From the NCBI GenBank assembly GCA_963383645.1, contig OY726561.1:25524826-25588825 (forward strand): a stretch of 64,000 bases of DNA. The letters run 5' to 3'. Positions 44,419 to 56,269 of the stretch are shown here, piece by piece. A program made the translations under genes and the position numbers. This DNA is from Muscardinus avellanarius (lineage: Eukaryota; Chordata; Mammalia; Rodentia; Gliridae). Each line of letters begins with the position of its first letter. The first letter of the stretch is position 1. The notes under the pieces were generated by a model that saw only the letters and a program-made list of their open reading frames with translations, had not been told where the DNA came from and made no database searches.

Positions 44419-44874
44419 TGTGAGGGGACCACCAGCCTACTATCTCTACTGGCTAACCCCTGCTCCTGGGTCAATATTTCCTACTGGTCGACGATTACTC
44501 TTGGGTCAGTATTCTCTATTGGGCTGACCTACTGGCCGATGCCTACTCCTGGGTCAGTATCATCATCTTCCTGCTTCTCCACTCCTGGGGTATTTATAGA
44601 GTTACAGGTCAATCAACATTCCCGTGCTATCACCACCAGAATACAATAGAGACCAATCCAAATCACATACATTACAGGTAGGTTAATCAATACCCTTGAG
44701 CCATCATCACCTGATCTTTTCTCAGACCTTTTATTTTGAACATCAGCACCTGATCTTCTCTCAAACCTTTTACTTTGAACTTTCCATGACCCCAAACCTT
44801 GTTGACTCTGGGCAAAGGACAGTCAGCGGAAACAGAAATATTCTTTTAGGGCTAAACCTTAATGGCTTCCCACA
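44419..44874 (-). mobile_element. LTR-like unit with duplicated U3 and tandem R/U5 repeats
   Basis: On the minus strand the unit begins TGTGGGAAGCCATTAAGG and ends GGTGGTCCCCTCACA, so it has TG...CA termini. A TATAAATA box maps to plus 44591-44598. Upstream of it two 39-bp near-identical copies stand in tandem (44702-44740, 44741-44779). Downstream, three imperfect copies of a 35-48-bp unit with GACCCAGGAGTA and CCAGTAGG lie at about 44445-44565. The 6-bp flanks do not match, so either an edge is misplaced or a flank was lost. It recalls class II (IAP/ERVK-like) LTRs, but this is a resemblance only. Confidence 0.5.
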
Positions 44875-45645
44875 ATTGTTCATGTTATTTTGCCTATAAT
44901 TTTCTGTTCAATATGTCATAAAAACAAGTTAAATAATTGAACATTTATGAATATTTCTATGTAGATCATTTAAACAATAGAAAACTATAAAGCCATTCTC
45001 TCAAAAAATCTTTTATCTAAGCATTTATATATATATCAGAAAATATTCTAAATGCTAGGGTAAACTAAAGAGATCATTTCAACATGAGCGTCTAACAATA
45101 AGAGTCTCATTAAATAAAATGTGGTATGTCTATATTATTAATTGTTAATTATTACCATGCCATTTCTAAATAATTTCTAATACATTTTAAATAAATTACT
45201 TGAAAGAAAGTGGGTTAAAATTAATCATTTGGAACAATAGTATGTCAATCCATTACAATGTCATACAGCGGTTGAAATTAATGATGAAAATAGTATTTGT
45301 TAACTTGAAAACATCTCAGATAAAATATTAAGCATCAAATATTACTGAAGGATACTTACAACATAAGCACATGCTGCTTTATAATACAATACAAAAATGT
45401 ATGTACAGAAACAGTTAATGCAAAATTCTGTAGTCTTTATGTGGGAGAAAGAAGAATATATGGATGAAGAATAAAGGAGCTTCAATTATTTATGTAATAT
45501 TTTATATATTCAGCTTCATATAGAATTTGGGGCTTTAATATTTGCTGGAGACCTGATTAAATGTTAAAGTATTTCAAAATTAATTGAAAAAATAATAAAC
45601 CAGAGGTAAGACTACCAATAGAAAAGGGGCTGAAGGGGTTGGGTA

Positions 45646-45649
<4 letters not shown>

Positions 45650-45686
<37 letters not shown>
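45650..45686. repeat. (CA)n microsatellite
   Basis: An uninterrupted run in otherwise unassigned DNA. Confidence 0.95.
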
Positions 45687-45688
<2 letters not shown>

Positions 45689-46035
45689 TATTGATATAGA
45701 TATATTACAAAGTTCCATTTGCTAAATTGTATGATTTGTGTATTTTTCATCCTTTGAATTTTGTGTTTCTCTCTTAATTGTGCATGCATTAGTTATATAG
45801 AGAAAATGCTCTATTACTCATAATATTTTAAAATGAGTCACTCTTCCACCTTCCATATTATTCACTTATCATACTTTAGTTTCTAGAATTTTATTTGTTT
45901 TGTGAATTGTGCATTTGTGCTTTTCATTTGTACATGGTTAAATTAAGTTTTGAGATAAATAACTTACAAAAACTATTACATAATAATTTAATATATCTAT
46001 AAAAGAAGTCCTTTACAATTTATGTCATAAATTTT

Positions 46036-46192
46036 TTTATGCAGTACTGAGGATGGAAACCAGGGGCATTCTACCTCCACCCCAGCCCTATTTTTATTTT
46101 TTATTTTGAAACAGGGTCTCACTGAGTTTCAAAGGGCTTCACTAAGTAACCGAGGCTAGATGTGAACCATGATCCTCCTGTCTCTGCTAAAT
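46036..46192 (-). mobile_element. Truncated B1-dID-type SINE
   Basis: Reversed ID half (GGATGGAAACCAGGGGCATT) and most of the reversed B1 half (GGTCTCACTGAGTTTCAAAG, ATGATCCTCCTGTCTCTGC). The 5' end is missing. Confidence 0.8.
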
Positions 46193-46269
46193 TTCTGATT
46201 TTTTTTAAGCTTAATGTATTTTAAAATAATCCTGGCGAAAATAAAATAACCATTTCTATTTTATTTTTT

Positions 46270-46625
46270 TCCCAGAGAGAAAGAGAAAGGTTTATTTTTA
46301 AAAATGCAGTACACATTCAAGTGAGAAGACCAACAACCTTAAGAGTAAGAGAGGTACATGTGAGGTCCCACAACTGTTTTATAGGAGAGTCCCATGAAGA
46401 GATTGAGTGGGAACATACAGCAGTGATAGAGGGCTGGCTTTCCTTAGAAACATCATTGATATTTCTTGAAGACAAGCTTCACTCTTCTAAAACTGCTTAT
46501 AATATATTGTGGGCTGAGGTTGCCTATTGCTGTGTACCGTGTATAAATTACCTAATCTCCTACATCAGATCAGTCAATAGAAAACATTACAAATTGTGTT
46601 TTTAGAAAGAAGTTTTGCCTGAACA
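46270..46625 (-). mobile_element. Possible solo LTR, minus strand
   Basis: On the minus strand a TATAAAA box (plus 46377-46383) is followed about 90 bp later by AATAAA (plus 46291-46296), then a CT-rich stretch, as in many LTRs. A 94-aa plus frame (46321-46605) overlaps it and matches nothing I know. Neither terminus nor a duplication is clear, so this is a tentative call. Confidence 0.35.
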
Positions 46626-46629
46626 ATAC

Positions 46630-47819
46630 TAGAGTTAGTGCGATGTATTTTCTCAAGAATAATTAACTGCTAGAGGCTAAAATTTGAAGTTTAGGTAGAC
46701 TTAGTTCAGGTAGATGTTGAGTTCAGAGACTATTTTTAGATAAAATTTCAGGGAAAGGAGTTAGTTATGGTTTGATGTTATTTAGTTCAGAAGATGTATT
46801 CCTTTTAATGTTTGTCTTTTCTTCTTTCTTTAACTTATGGGCTTCTGATGCTGAGCCAGTTCTTAAGAGCTTTCTGAGTACAGAAATAACATTGCTAGTC
46901 AGTGTCTCCAGCTGCTAGTTTCTCTTACAACTCAAAGCATATGCTTTACTCTTATGAGACACTGCACACTAAGGCTGAGCTTTGATCAGCTTCAACTTTA
47001 AATACTGTATGCTATTCAGGTCAGTTCTTGTTTTCCCTTCAAAATTAAGTTGTTGGATCAGTTAAGAATGGGAATACATTTGATTAATACATTTGCCCAT
47101 GATTTTGGAATTACAAAAACATCATAGATTGTACTGTCAGAAACCTAGGTGAGACAGTCTATTATTACATGTCTAGGCTATATGAAATATACATTTTTAT
47201 AATTAGTTTATCATGACAGAGGGTGTATTATATAGCACATAACTTTAGAGTTTCTATAAAGAATAAAACTCTGATAGACTTAACATTTGAGAAGATTCTA
47301 CTTTCCAATCCCTTTTTCTCTTGTCTTACCAAACTATTAAAAATATCCCAATGATGATTATTAATTGCTTTCCATGTTCAGATTTCAATGATACATTTAC
47401 TAATATACATCTATTTCCTGTTATTCATAGTGATACAAAGTCCAGTTTATCATCAATATTAACTCCTAGTAATTGAATATTAAATATGTCTCAGAAATTT
47501 TACATTTATGCTCACTGATCTATTAATAAATCTACATTAGTTTTATTGGTACTCTTTTACAGATGAAGTTCAAAATTATGTGAATATAACAAATTTAGCA
47601 CATTTTAAAATATTTTATCAAAGACCTTTATGCTTTCCATTAAAGTATAATGTCTACCTTCCTAAAGCAATAAAATGATGGCAGTGCTATTTCTCTCCCA
47701 TTTTTTCACATTTAATAGAAAAAAGAAAAATAAGTGAGTAAAGAAAAATAAGTTTAAAAGTAAAATAGAAGTTAATCAAAATTTAAGAGCTCTCAGTTAA
47801 GTGCTTTAGAGATGCCAGA

Positions 47820-47820
<1 letters not shown>
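46630..47820. other. No gene seen
   Basis: Mixed AT-rich DNA. A faint MIR-like antisense trace (TTTTACAGATGAAGTTCAAA near 47556-47576) is too short to call firmly. Confidence 0.4.

Positions 47821-47822
<2 letters not shown>

Positions 47823-47867
<45 letters not shown>
47823..47867. repeat. (TA)n microsatellite
   Basis: Followed by three near-copies of TTTGTACTGTATA. Confidence 0.95.
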
Positions 47868-47871
<4 letters not shown>

Positions 47872-47949
47872 ACTGTATATTTTGTACTGTATATTTTGTA
47901 CTATAGTGACATTATTTTTCTCAATTATCTTCCATATATATATATTGGG

Positions 47950-48155
47950 GGGTGTAGTACCTGGGATGGAACCCAGGAGCATTGTACCGAGCTACACCCT
48001 CAGCCCAATGTTTTAGTCTTTTTTATTTTTGAAGCAAGGTCTCACTGAGTTGTAAAGGGCCTTGCTTAGTAGCTGAGGCTGTTTGCATACCAGGATCCTA
48101 TGGTGTCTGCCTTTGAAATGCTGGGAATACATGCATGCGCCACTCTGCCTGGCAT
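47950..48155 (-). mobile_element. B1-dID-type SINE, older subfamily
   Basis: Reversed ID half (GGGATGGAACCCAGGAGCAT, GAGCTACACCCTCAGCCC) and reversed B1 half (GTCTCACTGAGTTGTAAAGG..GCGCCACTCTGCCTGGC). Confidence 0.8.
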
Positions 48156-48489
48156 TCAAATATATATTTTAATATTCTAAATAGATGAAAAATTAAACAA
48201 AGTCTCAATTTAAGCCTTAAATGTAAACACTTTTTTCTAAAAGACAAAATGTCTGTTTCTTGGGCTAGCATTCCTAAGACAAATGCTCTGTATAAAATTT
48301 TATTTTTTGAGCGATTTTCTATGCTTTCCCCAAAAGAGTTGAAAAATCATGTTACAACTAAATCCTAATTTGTAACTGATTTTAACTCACAAACCTCATG
48401 TTCTTGAGATTTTGAGGTAATTACACTAGTAAAAGTGCACATAATTATTTTGTAGAGAAAGTTCCAATAATAAAATGGACATGTGAAAT

Positions 48490-49380
48490 GAAAAGACACT
48501 TCACAAAAAATTCAAATGGCCAATAAATGTATAAAAATGCTCAACATTATTAGCAATCAGGGAAATGCAAGTCAAAATTACCCGGAGATTTCACCTAAAC
48601 CCAATTAGAATGGCAATCTTTAAAAACACAAACAACAAATGTTGGCAAGATTGTGGAGAGGTGAGAACTCCACTACATTGTTGGCGAGATTGCAAATTAG
48701 TGTGACCACTTTGGGAAACAGTGTGGGGGATCCTCAGAAGAATGGTACAAACCTACCATATGATCCAGTAGCATCACTACTGTGTATCTATCCAAAAGAA
48801 TGGAAATCATACTACCAAACCCATTCATGTGTGTCTATGTTCAAAGCTACACAATTCTCAATTGGCAAACTATGGAACAAGACAAGATGGCCATCAACAG
48901 ATGAATAGGTTACAAAACTATTGGATATGTACACAATGGAATTTTACTCAGCTATAAGAAAAAATAAAATTATGCCATTTGCAGGGAAAATGATGGAACT
49001 GGAGAGCATTATGCTAACTAAGTGAGTTTAGTCAATCACAAAAATGTACGAAGTTTGATGTTCTCCCTAATATGTGGAAGCTAAGGTGGAAAAAGGATCA
49101 TGGGATGACCTCTAGACAAAAAAGGAGAAACCATAGATGAACAAATAAGGTGACCTAACTCAGGGTGATGGGAAGGGAAAAGAAAGAAATTTCCTAACGT
49201 ATTTGGTGTGCATTCACAAACATTTCATAATCAATCACTAAGCCAAACATGAAAAAGGGAGGGAAGAGGGAATGGGGTGGGAATTGGAGAAAGGCTAAAT
49301 AAATGATGTGTGAATGTATACTTCTACCATCTTATACCCCATTAGGATGTATGACTACAGTGCACAAATAAAAAAAATAA
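48490..49380 (+). mobile_element. 5'-truncated L1 with standard 3'UTR
   Basis: It starts near GACACTTCACAAAAAATTC, continues through ORF2 C-terminus (48639-48908 keeps PYDPVASLLCIYPKEW-like text), then a CACTAAGCCAAACATG 3'UTR, GACTACAGTGCACAAATAAA and an A-rich tail. Confidence 0.8.
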
Positions 49381-49744
49381 ATAAACAATGAATGTCATTA
49401 TTAATTAATGCATATTTGGTATATTTTAATACTGTACAATATTCTCTTGTTGAAGTAATCTGTGATTTTTAAGTCTAATTTTTATGAGTATTTAGAATTG
49501 TTCTAGTTCTTTCCACTTTTGCACTATAATAATATTAATGAGCCTAAGTTTCTATTAAATATGGTGCATTAAGTTCACTTAGCAAATGGACTAAAATACC
49601 CAAATGGCTGAGTTATATTAAAATTTTATTTTTTTCTTATTTAGTAGTCCAAGAAATCTGACTAATCTTCACCAAGTAATTCAGAAATCAGTATTTTTTT
49701 CTTTTTGCAAAAGATGTTTTTATATATGATTATCAGAAGTATGA

Positions 49745-49940
49745 AGATACCATAAAGATAGTTCACCTGTGTCTTAGAATTCTCAGTCCTGAAATAGTGT
49801 ACCTCACTAAATGGGATGAACTATACCAGTATCTCAGAATGAGCTATATTAGGTATGGTTATTAAATAGGTGACTAAGATATAAGGAGGTAATTAGGAGA
49901 TGGTGCTGTTATCTAATATACCAGAAGTCTTTATATAAAT

Positions 49941-49992
<52 letters not shown>

Positions 49993-50165
49993 TGGACACA
50001 GAGAAAAGACCATTAAAATACAAGGGAGTAGTCATCTACAAACCAAGGTGGCAGGCCTCTAGAGAAATTAAACAAGAAATCTTATTTTGAAATTCTAGTT
50101 TCCAGAACTGTGACAAAATACTTTTTATGCCAACCCAGTCAGTAGTATTTTATTATATGAGGTCT
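49745..50165 (+). mobile_element. MaLR-like LTR remnant with internal (AC)n
   Basis: The order is ATAAATAGGGACACAC, a (AC)n run (49945-49990), ACAGAGAAAAGACCATTA, CTACAAACCAAGGTGGCAGG, TTTCCAGAACTGTGACAAAA, as in MLT1-type LTRs. The dinucleotide run appears to have grown from the ACACAGAGA motif. Confidence 0.6.
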
Positions 50166-50551
50166 AGTAAATTATTACAATCATTTTTTTTTTCTGATTC
50201 CAATGTCCTAAGCAAGTCACATGGCTAAGCCTACTTCAGTGAGGACTGGACTATGTATCCCTTAACTAGTGCCTATGACTACCAATATATGGAAATTAGA
50301 TTGTATCATTTTATATACATTCTATATGATGTCAATATTTTATTCCCAAAATACAGGTGATATTATATGTTCATCTCTGCCAAAATATTCATTTTCTATT
50401 TCACTTCTTCAAGTGCATGGAAGATTCCATTGATTTCTATCTGTTTCAACATTGGCATTTCACACTTCTTATTTGCCAGCTGAATAGGTATGGGATGATA
50501 TCTCATTGTAGTTCTGATTTCACATTGCTGTAATACAAAGAAATGCAGGCA

Positions 50552-50756
50552 TTTATTTTTGGGGGGAAGAGGGTAATTGAACCCAGACACATTCTACCTC
50601 TGAGCTACATGCTCAGCCCTATTTTATTTTTTATTTGGAATCAGGGTCTGTCTAAGTTGCCGAGAGCCTTGTTAAGTTGCTGAGGCTTGCCTCTAACCTG
50701 TGATCATCCTGTCTGGGTCTTCCTAGTACAGGGATTACAGACATGCACTACCCAGT
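50552..50756 (-). mobile_element. B1-dID-type SINE
   Basis: Reversed ID half (GTAATTGAACCCAGACACAT, CTCTGAGCTACATGCTCAG) and reversed B1 half (GGGTCTGTCTAAGTTGCCGA..GGGATTACAGACATGCAC). Confidence 0.8.
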
Positions 50757-51083
50757 TGAGGCATTTCTTAATAAGTATACTAGGCTTTCGTAATGACTAT
50801 TCTGTAAAAAGTGTGTCTCTATTTACTTCCCAGTATTCTATTTGTAATGTTAACTTTTTTATTGAATTCTAGAAGATTTTTTAATAAAAATTATTAATAT
50901 TATTTATATGTGATAAATTTCTGTCAATTTTCTTTCCTACTTTCATCTTGATAAACAAAACTGTTTAACTTTTTACTTCAACATGATTTTTCTTATCAAT
51001 CTCCTTATTAGTAGATATCATACATTGTACTTTTATTTCAATTTCTGAATGACTTTAATCCAATATTTTTCAAAAGATTCTAA

Positions 51084-51290
51084 TTATTTTGTGGTACTGG
51101 AGATGGAACCCAGGGGCATTCTACCTCTGAGCTACACCCCCAGTCCTATTTTTTATTCTTTATTTTGAAACAGCATCTCACTAAGTTGTGGAGGGCCTCA
51201 ATAAATAGCTGAGGCTGTCCTCAAACCAGGATCCTCTGGTCTCAGCCTCTGGAATGCTGGGATTAAAAGCGTGCACCACCACACCTGGCT
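51084..51290 (-). mobile_element. B1-dID-type SINE, older subfamily, perfect 12-bp TSD
   Basis: Reversed ID half (GGAGATGGAACCCAGGGGCA, GAGCTACACCCCCAGTCC) and reversed B1 half ending GTGCACCACCACACCTGGCT. AAAAGATTCTAA at 51072-51083 recurs at 51291-51302. Confidence 0.88.
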
Positions 51291-51480
51291 AAAAGATTCT
51301 AAATTTCTAAATTGGTCATTTTAGTGTCTAATCTGCTAAACTTCTAATCTGTCATGAGAAAGGATAATGAGCGATATTCATGGAAGAGTTGAGGGTAGAG
51401 AGACCTTTCAAAAAGAATGCCTAGTGTGATCTTAATATAGAACAGAGTTTCCAAAGATGCTGGCCAAAATTTTTGTCTTT

Positions 51481-51690
51481 GGGTGGGCATGGTGGCGCAC
51501 TATTTTAATCCCAGCATTCAGAAGGCTGAGACAAGATCTTAGTTTGTGGCCAGCTTCAGGTACTTAGTGAGGCCCTTTGCAACTCAGTGAGACCCCATTT
51601 CAAAATAAAGAATAAAAAGTAGGACTGGGGGTATAGCTCGGAGATACAATGCCCCTGGGTTCCAGCCCCAGTACCGCAAAAGAAAAAAAA
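51481..51690 (+). mobile_element. B1-dID-type SINE, older subfamily
   Basis: GGGTGGGCATGGTGGCGCAC; TACTTAGTGAGGCCCTTTGC; ID half GGACTGGGGGTATAGCTCGG..CCCCAGTACCGC. Confidence 0.85.
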
Positions 51691-51711
51691 AGAGAGAGGA
51701 GGAGGAGGAGA

Positions 51712-51768
<57 letters not shown>
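51690..51768. repeat. (GA)n purine run at a SINE tail
   Basis: Begins in the A-tail of the SINE at 51481-51690 and continues as GAG/GA for about 75 bp. Confidence 0.95.
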
Positions 51769-51771
<3 letters not shown>

Positions 51772-51971
51772 ATTTCCTCCCCTAAATATACTACTTTTTT
51801 AATAAAAAGAATCAATTCAATCAAGAGCCATTTCAAAGAGAATTCATTTATCCAATGTTAAAATGTTAAAAAAAAAATCTGGCAGGAAGGATATTGCCTT
51901 TGTTAACCATGAATGAGAGAACAGAGTACCACAAAATATAAATAAATGTGTTGGATAAAATAATAGCTACA

Positions 51972-52171
51972 GAGCTGGGTGTGGTGTCCCATGCTTGTAA
52001 TCTCAGTACTTGGGAGGCTGAGACAGGAGGGTCACAGGTTTCAGGACATCTGCAGCTACTTAGTGAGGCCCTCTGCAACTTAATGAGACACTGTTTCAAT
52101 AAAGAAATAAAAAATAGGGCTGGGGTGTACTTTGGAGGTAGAATGCAACTAGGTTCAATCTCCAGTTCAAA

Positions 52172-52206
<35 letters not shown>

Positions 52207-52217
52207 ACAAATAAAAC
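51972..52217 (+). mobile_element. B1-dID-type SINE, older subfamily
   Basis: GAGCTGGGTGTGGTGTCCCA; TACTTAGTGAGGCCCTCTGC; ID half GGGCTGGGGTGTACTTTGGA; (AAAT)n tail 52167-52211. AGCTACA flanks it (51965-51971, 52218-52224). Confidence 0.85.
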
Positions 52218-52729
52218 AGCTACACCGACAAAATAAGATGATAGATAAAAACCTTTTACAAGTGCTATTATTTAAGATATTAACAATAGAATTACTTCTA
52301 TAAAATAAGAGCATAAAATGATACCTATAAGGTGGGATATTATGTAGAGGGAAATAACAGAAGTAAACAAAGTGAAATAGAATACCACATATGCTAAATA
52401 AATTACAAACTGAAAGAAACCAAATAAATGAGGTTAAAACATAAAATTGCTTTCAACAGGTAAAGGCTTCCGAAATAAAAGTGAATACAGAATAACAGTC
52501 AAAGAAAGTAAATAAAAACACAGAATATTATTTATATGAATGACAAATATAAACCACATTATTGATATTCTTAAGTAATAATACAAAATGATCTTAAAAC
52601 TACATTAGAAAAATATCTTATATAATGTAAATTCTTTAATAATATAATAAATAAACAGAATGATAAAAAGTCAGGATAGATCATATACCAAGAAAGGTAA
52701 TGCAGATGAATCAAAATTAAAACTCAGCT

Positions 52730-52908
52730 AGGCATGGTGGCACACATCCATAATTTCAGTACTTGGGTAGCCGAGACAGAAGATCACAGGTTCAAGGCCA
52801 GGTCAAAAACTTAGTGACACCCTCTTCCAAAACAAAAAAATAAAAAATTAGGACCAGAGTATAACTCAGAGGTAGAAGTCTTCTTGATTTAAATCCCAGT
52901 ACCACAAA
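52730..52908 (+). mobile_element. B1-dID-type SINE, diverged
   Basis: CAGCTAGGCATGGTGGCACA; GTACTTGGGTAGCCGAGAC; shortened linker; ID half AGGACCAGAGTATAACTCAG. Confidence 0.75.
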
Positions 52909-53668
52909 AACAAAAGAAAACAACAATAATAAATTAAGATTCATGTTATATCCCAAATTCCTGACCTTTAAAAATATTTTCTCAGATAACGACTTAAGAA
53001 AAAAAAAATCTCACAGTACATATAAATTCAGGCTGGACTTAAATTCTCCACAGAAACATTCTTCTCCAAGAAATAAGTGAAACAGTGATTGCCAAGTACT
53101 GAAAGAAAGGAAGTGTGATCCAAGAAAATGACACCAATCTCAATAGTCATAAAAGAATTAAATCAACTGGCTAACACTCTGTAATATAAAATATTCAAGA
53201 AGCACAAAATGAATATTTTTGGAGGAAAATTCCTGGGTGATAAAATTTAACCATCTAAAAGATAATATAAAGAACTTGAGGATGCAGAATCCTTGGTGAT
53301 TTATTGGTAATGAAAATTAAATCTACTTAAATATAGACAGGAATAAATCCTGAAGAGAATGAGACTGCATACCATAATGTTATGGTGATTGGTAACAAAG
53401 TAAAAATTGCATACATACAAAATTGACAGATCAATAAGGAAAATACTTAGGAAATACGGGTGATAAGCTCTTGACAGCTTTCATTCCATGCTATTTGTAC
53501 AGTTTTCTACATTTGATTATAATAATTTTAATTTGGGTTCATTTTAAATTCAATTTATGTATATTTAGTTTTTTACATACTTATAAAAATTAAGTGATAA
53601 GCATCAAATAATTTATTGGAGATGAGGAAATAATGTTATAAAAATCTATGGAAAAATCCGTATTTGTC

Positions 53669-53872
53669 AGCTGGGCGTGGTGGTGCATGCTTGTAATTCC
53701 AGCATTTAGGAGACTGAAACAGAAGGATCTGGATTTGCAGATAGCTTCAGCTACTTAGTGAGGCCCTTTGCAACTTAGTGAGATCCTATTTCAGAATAAA
53801 GAAGAAAATATATGAGCTGGGGGTGTAGCTCAGAGGTAGAATGCCCCTGGGTTTTATCCCCAGTACCAAAAA
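53669..53872 (+). mobile_element. B1-dID-type SINE, older subfamily
   Basis: AGCTGGGCGTGGTGGTGCAT; TACTTAGTGAGGCCCTTTGC; ID half GAGCTGGGGGTGTAGCTCAG..CCCCAGTACC. A (TA)n run follows at 53901-53942. Confidence 0.88.
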
Positions 53873-53897
53873 AGGCAATATTCATCAAAATGTGAAA

Positions 53898-53900
<3 letters not shown>

Positions 53901-53942
<42 letters not shown>
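53901..53942. repeat. (TA)n microsatellite
   Basis: An uninterrupted run about 30 bp past a SINE tail. Confidence 0.95.
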
Positions 53943-53946
<4 letters not shown>

Positions 53947-54045
53947 CATTTATGAATATGATAATTTAAATATTATTTCTGAGTTGAGTAATCATCAATT
54001 GTTAATTTTGTTTTCATTCTGTTTTTTATAAAATTGCTAAATAAT

Positions 54046-54256
54046 AGCCGGGCGTGATGGCACACGCTTGTAATCCCAGCATTCAGGAGGCTGAGACCAG
54101 AGGATTGCAGTTTGCAGACAGCCTCAGCTACTTAGTGAGACCCTCTGCAACTCAGTGAGACTCGGTTTCAAAATAAAGAATTAAAAAAATAGGGCAGGGG
54201 CTGTAGCTCAGAGGTCAAATGTTCCTGGGTTCCATCCCCAGACCTACAAAAGAAAA
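54046..54256 (+). mobile_element. B1-dID-type SINE, older subfamily, perfect 16-bp TSD
   Basis: AGCCGGGCGTGATGGCACAC; TACTTAGTGAGACCCTCTGC; ID half GGCAGGGGCTGTAGCTCAGA. AAAATTGCTAAATAAT occurs at 54030-54045 and 54257-54272. The older subfamily was therefore still active fairly recently. Confidence 0.9.
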
Positions 54257-55011
54257 AAAATTGCTAAATAATGCTTTGTGTTGAAATAAGTTAAATATAT
54301 TTTAATATAGTAAAATGCTGAAAATGCTGAAGCAAAAATTAACCAAGTTATTAAAAATAATTTTGCAGACTTGAAAGTCCATGGAAATATTGTATGATTG
54401 AGTTTAATAACATAGCAATACTCTTTTAAGATTCAAAGACTACCTTTTTTATAGCGAGCAAGAACAACAACAAGAAAAAAGAAACAAGAAAAACGGAAAC
54501 AAAAGGAGGAACAAGGAAATATAATTTTAATCTAAAATTTCTTTTATTTTTCCAGGCCTTTCACTTCCAAACAAATTTATTTTTCCAGGCCATCACCCCC
54601 AAATTTCTGGGAAATCAGTAAGTTGTGAGGTCATTATAAATTCACCTACTTTCTGAAGCTTTAATTAACTCACACAGTAAATAAATTAAGCAGAGAGATA
54701 ACAATATTAAAAAAAATAATAATTTAGTTTAATTTTCAACATTATTTATGAGATAATGGAGATCAATCTTGTCAATCTAAGGATTCTGAGAGCCACCAGA
54801 ACAGCATAAAACATCATAAAATCTAATGATTAGCACACAATTTTCATCCCCACATACTTTTCCATGCCCACCCCTCACTCAGTTTTCTTTTAAAAATGAG
54901 TACAAGACCCCCAAAACATTTCTCACTCTGGAGACTGTCTACATTAACTTATTAATGTATATCTTTTACATTAATCTCTGCACTTCTAACTACATGTCTT
55001 TAAATTTCTGA

Positions 55012-55065
55012 CATGAGACTATAATACACCAATAAAGCACAAAAATAAATTAATTAATTTAAAAA
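55012..55065 (+). mobile_element. Possible L1 3'-terminal scrap
   Basis: GAGACTATAATACACCAATAAA followed by an A-rich tract matches the last bases of local L1s. The upstream 200 bp is not clearly L1. Confidence 0.35.
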
Positions 55066-55164
55066 AAGAAAAGGAAAATTTCTTTTGGTAACATTTGTCA
55101 AGAATCCCTCTTGTTTTGAGTTGAGGTTTTCCTCTCTGGGAATCACTGGACTCTTTCAAAGATA

Positions 55165-55238
55165 ATATTACTTCTTACATATTGGAAAACAATAATTTTT
55201 CATATTACTTCTTACATATTGGAAAACAATAATTTTTC
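55165..55238. repeat. Perfect 37-bp tandem duplication
   Basis: ATATTACTTCTTACATATTG... (37 bp) at 55165-55201 is repeated without a mismatch at 55202-55238. It is not flanked by a transposon end. Confidence 0.9.
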
Positions 55239-55259
55239 ATAGTGCTTCTACTGGCATTG

Positions 55260-56139
55260 AAGGTTTCTTGTTCAGGTGCACAAATGTACTACAGAAAACA
55301 TCACTTCGTTTGGTAAAAGCTCCTTGGGAGCTTTTGGAAGCCTCAATGAATACATTCTACATTTGTCATTCAATCAATGTCATGCAGTATTATAATAAGA
55401 TATATTTTCTTTATATCTTCATTGTCTTTGATAAGCTGAAATGCACAGGAAATTGTTCACATTTGGAAATGAATTAACTAATTCAGGCCACCAAATTCAA
55501 TTAAGTAAGAGAAAGGATATTTGTAAACTATTTTCTCAGCACCTGATTGAAAAGCCTGAGTCAGGTACCAACTAATCAAGACTAATCAACAAAAAGATTT
55601 TATTGTTTTTTCCTTCAGAGTAACAAATGGTTCAGGGAAAATAGATTTTTTTTAACTGAAAAATCTTAAGGATGTTTACTAAACTTTTGTTTATTAACTA
55701 CATCAATGCATGTACATTATATTCTCCTTGAATATTTTATTTTTATTTTAAAACCAAGCCAAAATCATCTACCAATAAAGCAAAAGATGTGCTATAATTG
55801 TTACCACCTAAAAATGTCTTGTAACCTCATATATACTAAGAATAATTTAATTTCCTCTCATATTTTTAAATCGCTTCCTCCTGCTAGAATCATAATATTC
55901 AGGGCATTTTTGTGCCAACTTTTCTCCAGAACACCTGGTCAATCCTTTACTGCCAGATGGACTTGCTGATGCAGAACAAAACAGGGAATAGTTGTAATAA
56001 ATATGTCTTTGGGGGATATGGTAGGTAACATTATTGGTTGAGTCTGCCTTGACTGAGAGTTGTAGCAATCCATAGACTACATTTATCTGTCTACAACCAG
56101 CAAATTATCCAGGGGTGTCAGAGTCAGGATGAAATAATG
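55260..56139. other. No gene seen
   Basis: Short frames at 55268-55477, 55706-55969 and 55847-56068 (minus) have no recognised match. Confidence 0.35.
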
Positions 56140-56262
56140 AAAGGGCACTGGTGTGTGAACTGGGGGCTTGTGCAGTCTGTGCTACTCACTCTGCATCTTT
56201 AGGACTTACTTTCCTGTCTTTAAAATGAGCTCATTAAAAATTGAGAGAATTGAATGAGATTT
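56140..56262 (+). mobile_element. MIR-like SINE fragment
   Basis: CTTACTTTCCTGTCTTTAAAATGAGCTC and GAGAGAATTGAATGAG resemble the MIR 3' half (CTCAGTTTCCTCATCTGTAAAATG..GGATTAAATGAG). Confidence 0.45.
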
Positions 56263-56269
56263 TTTTTAT

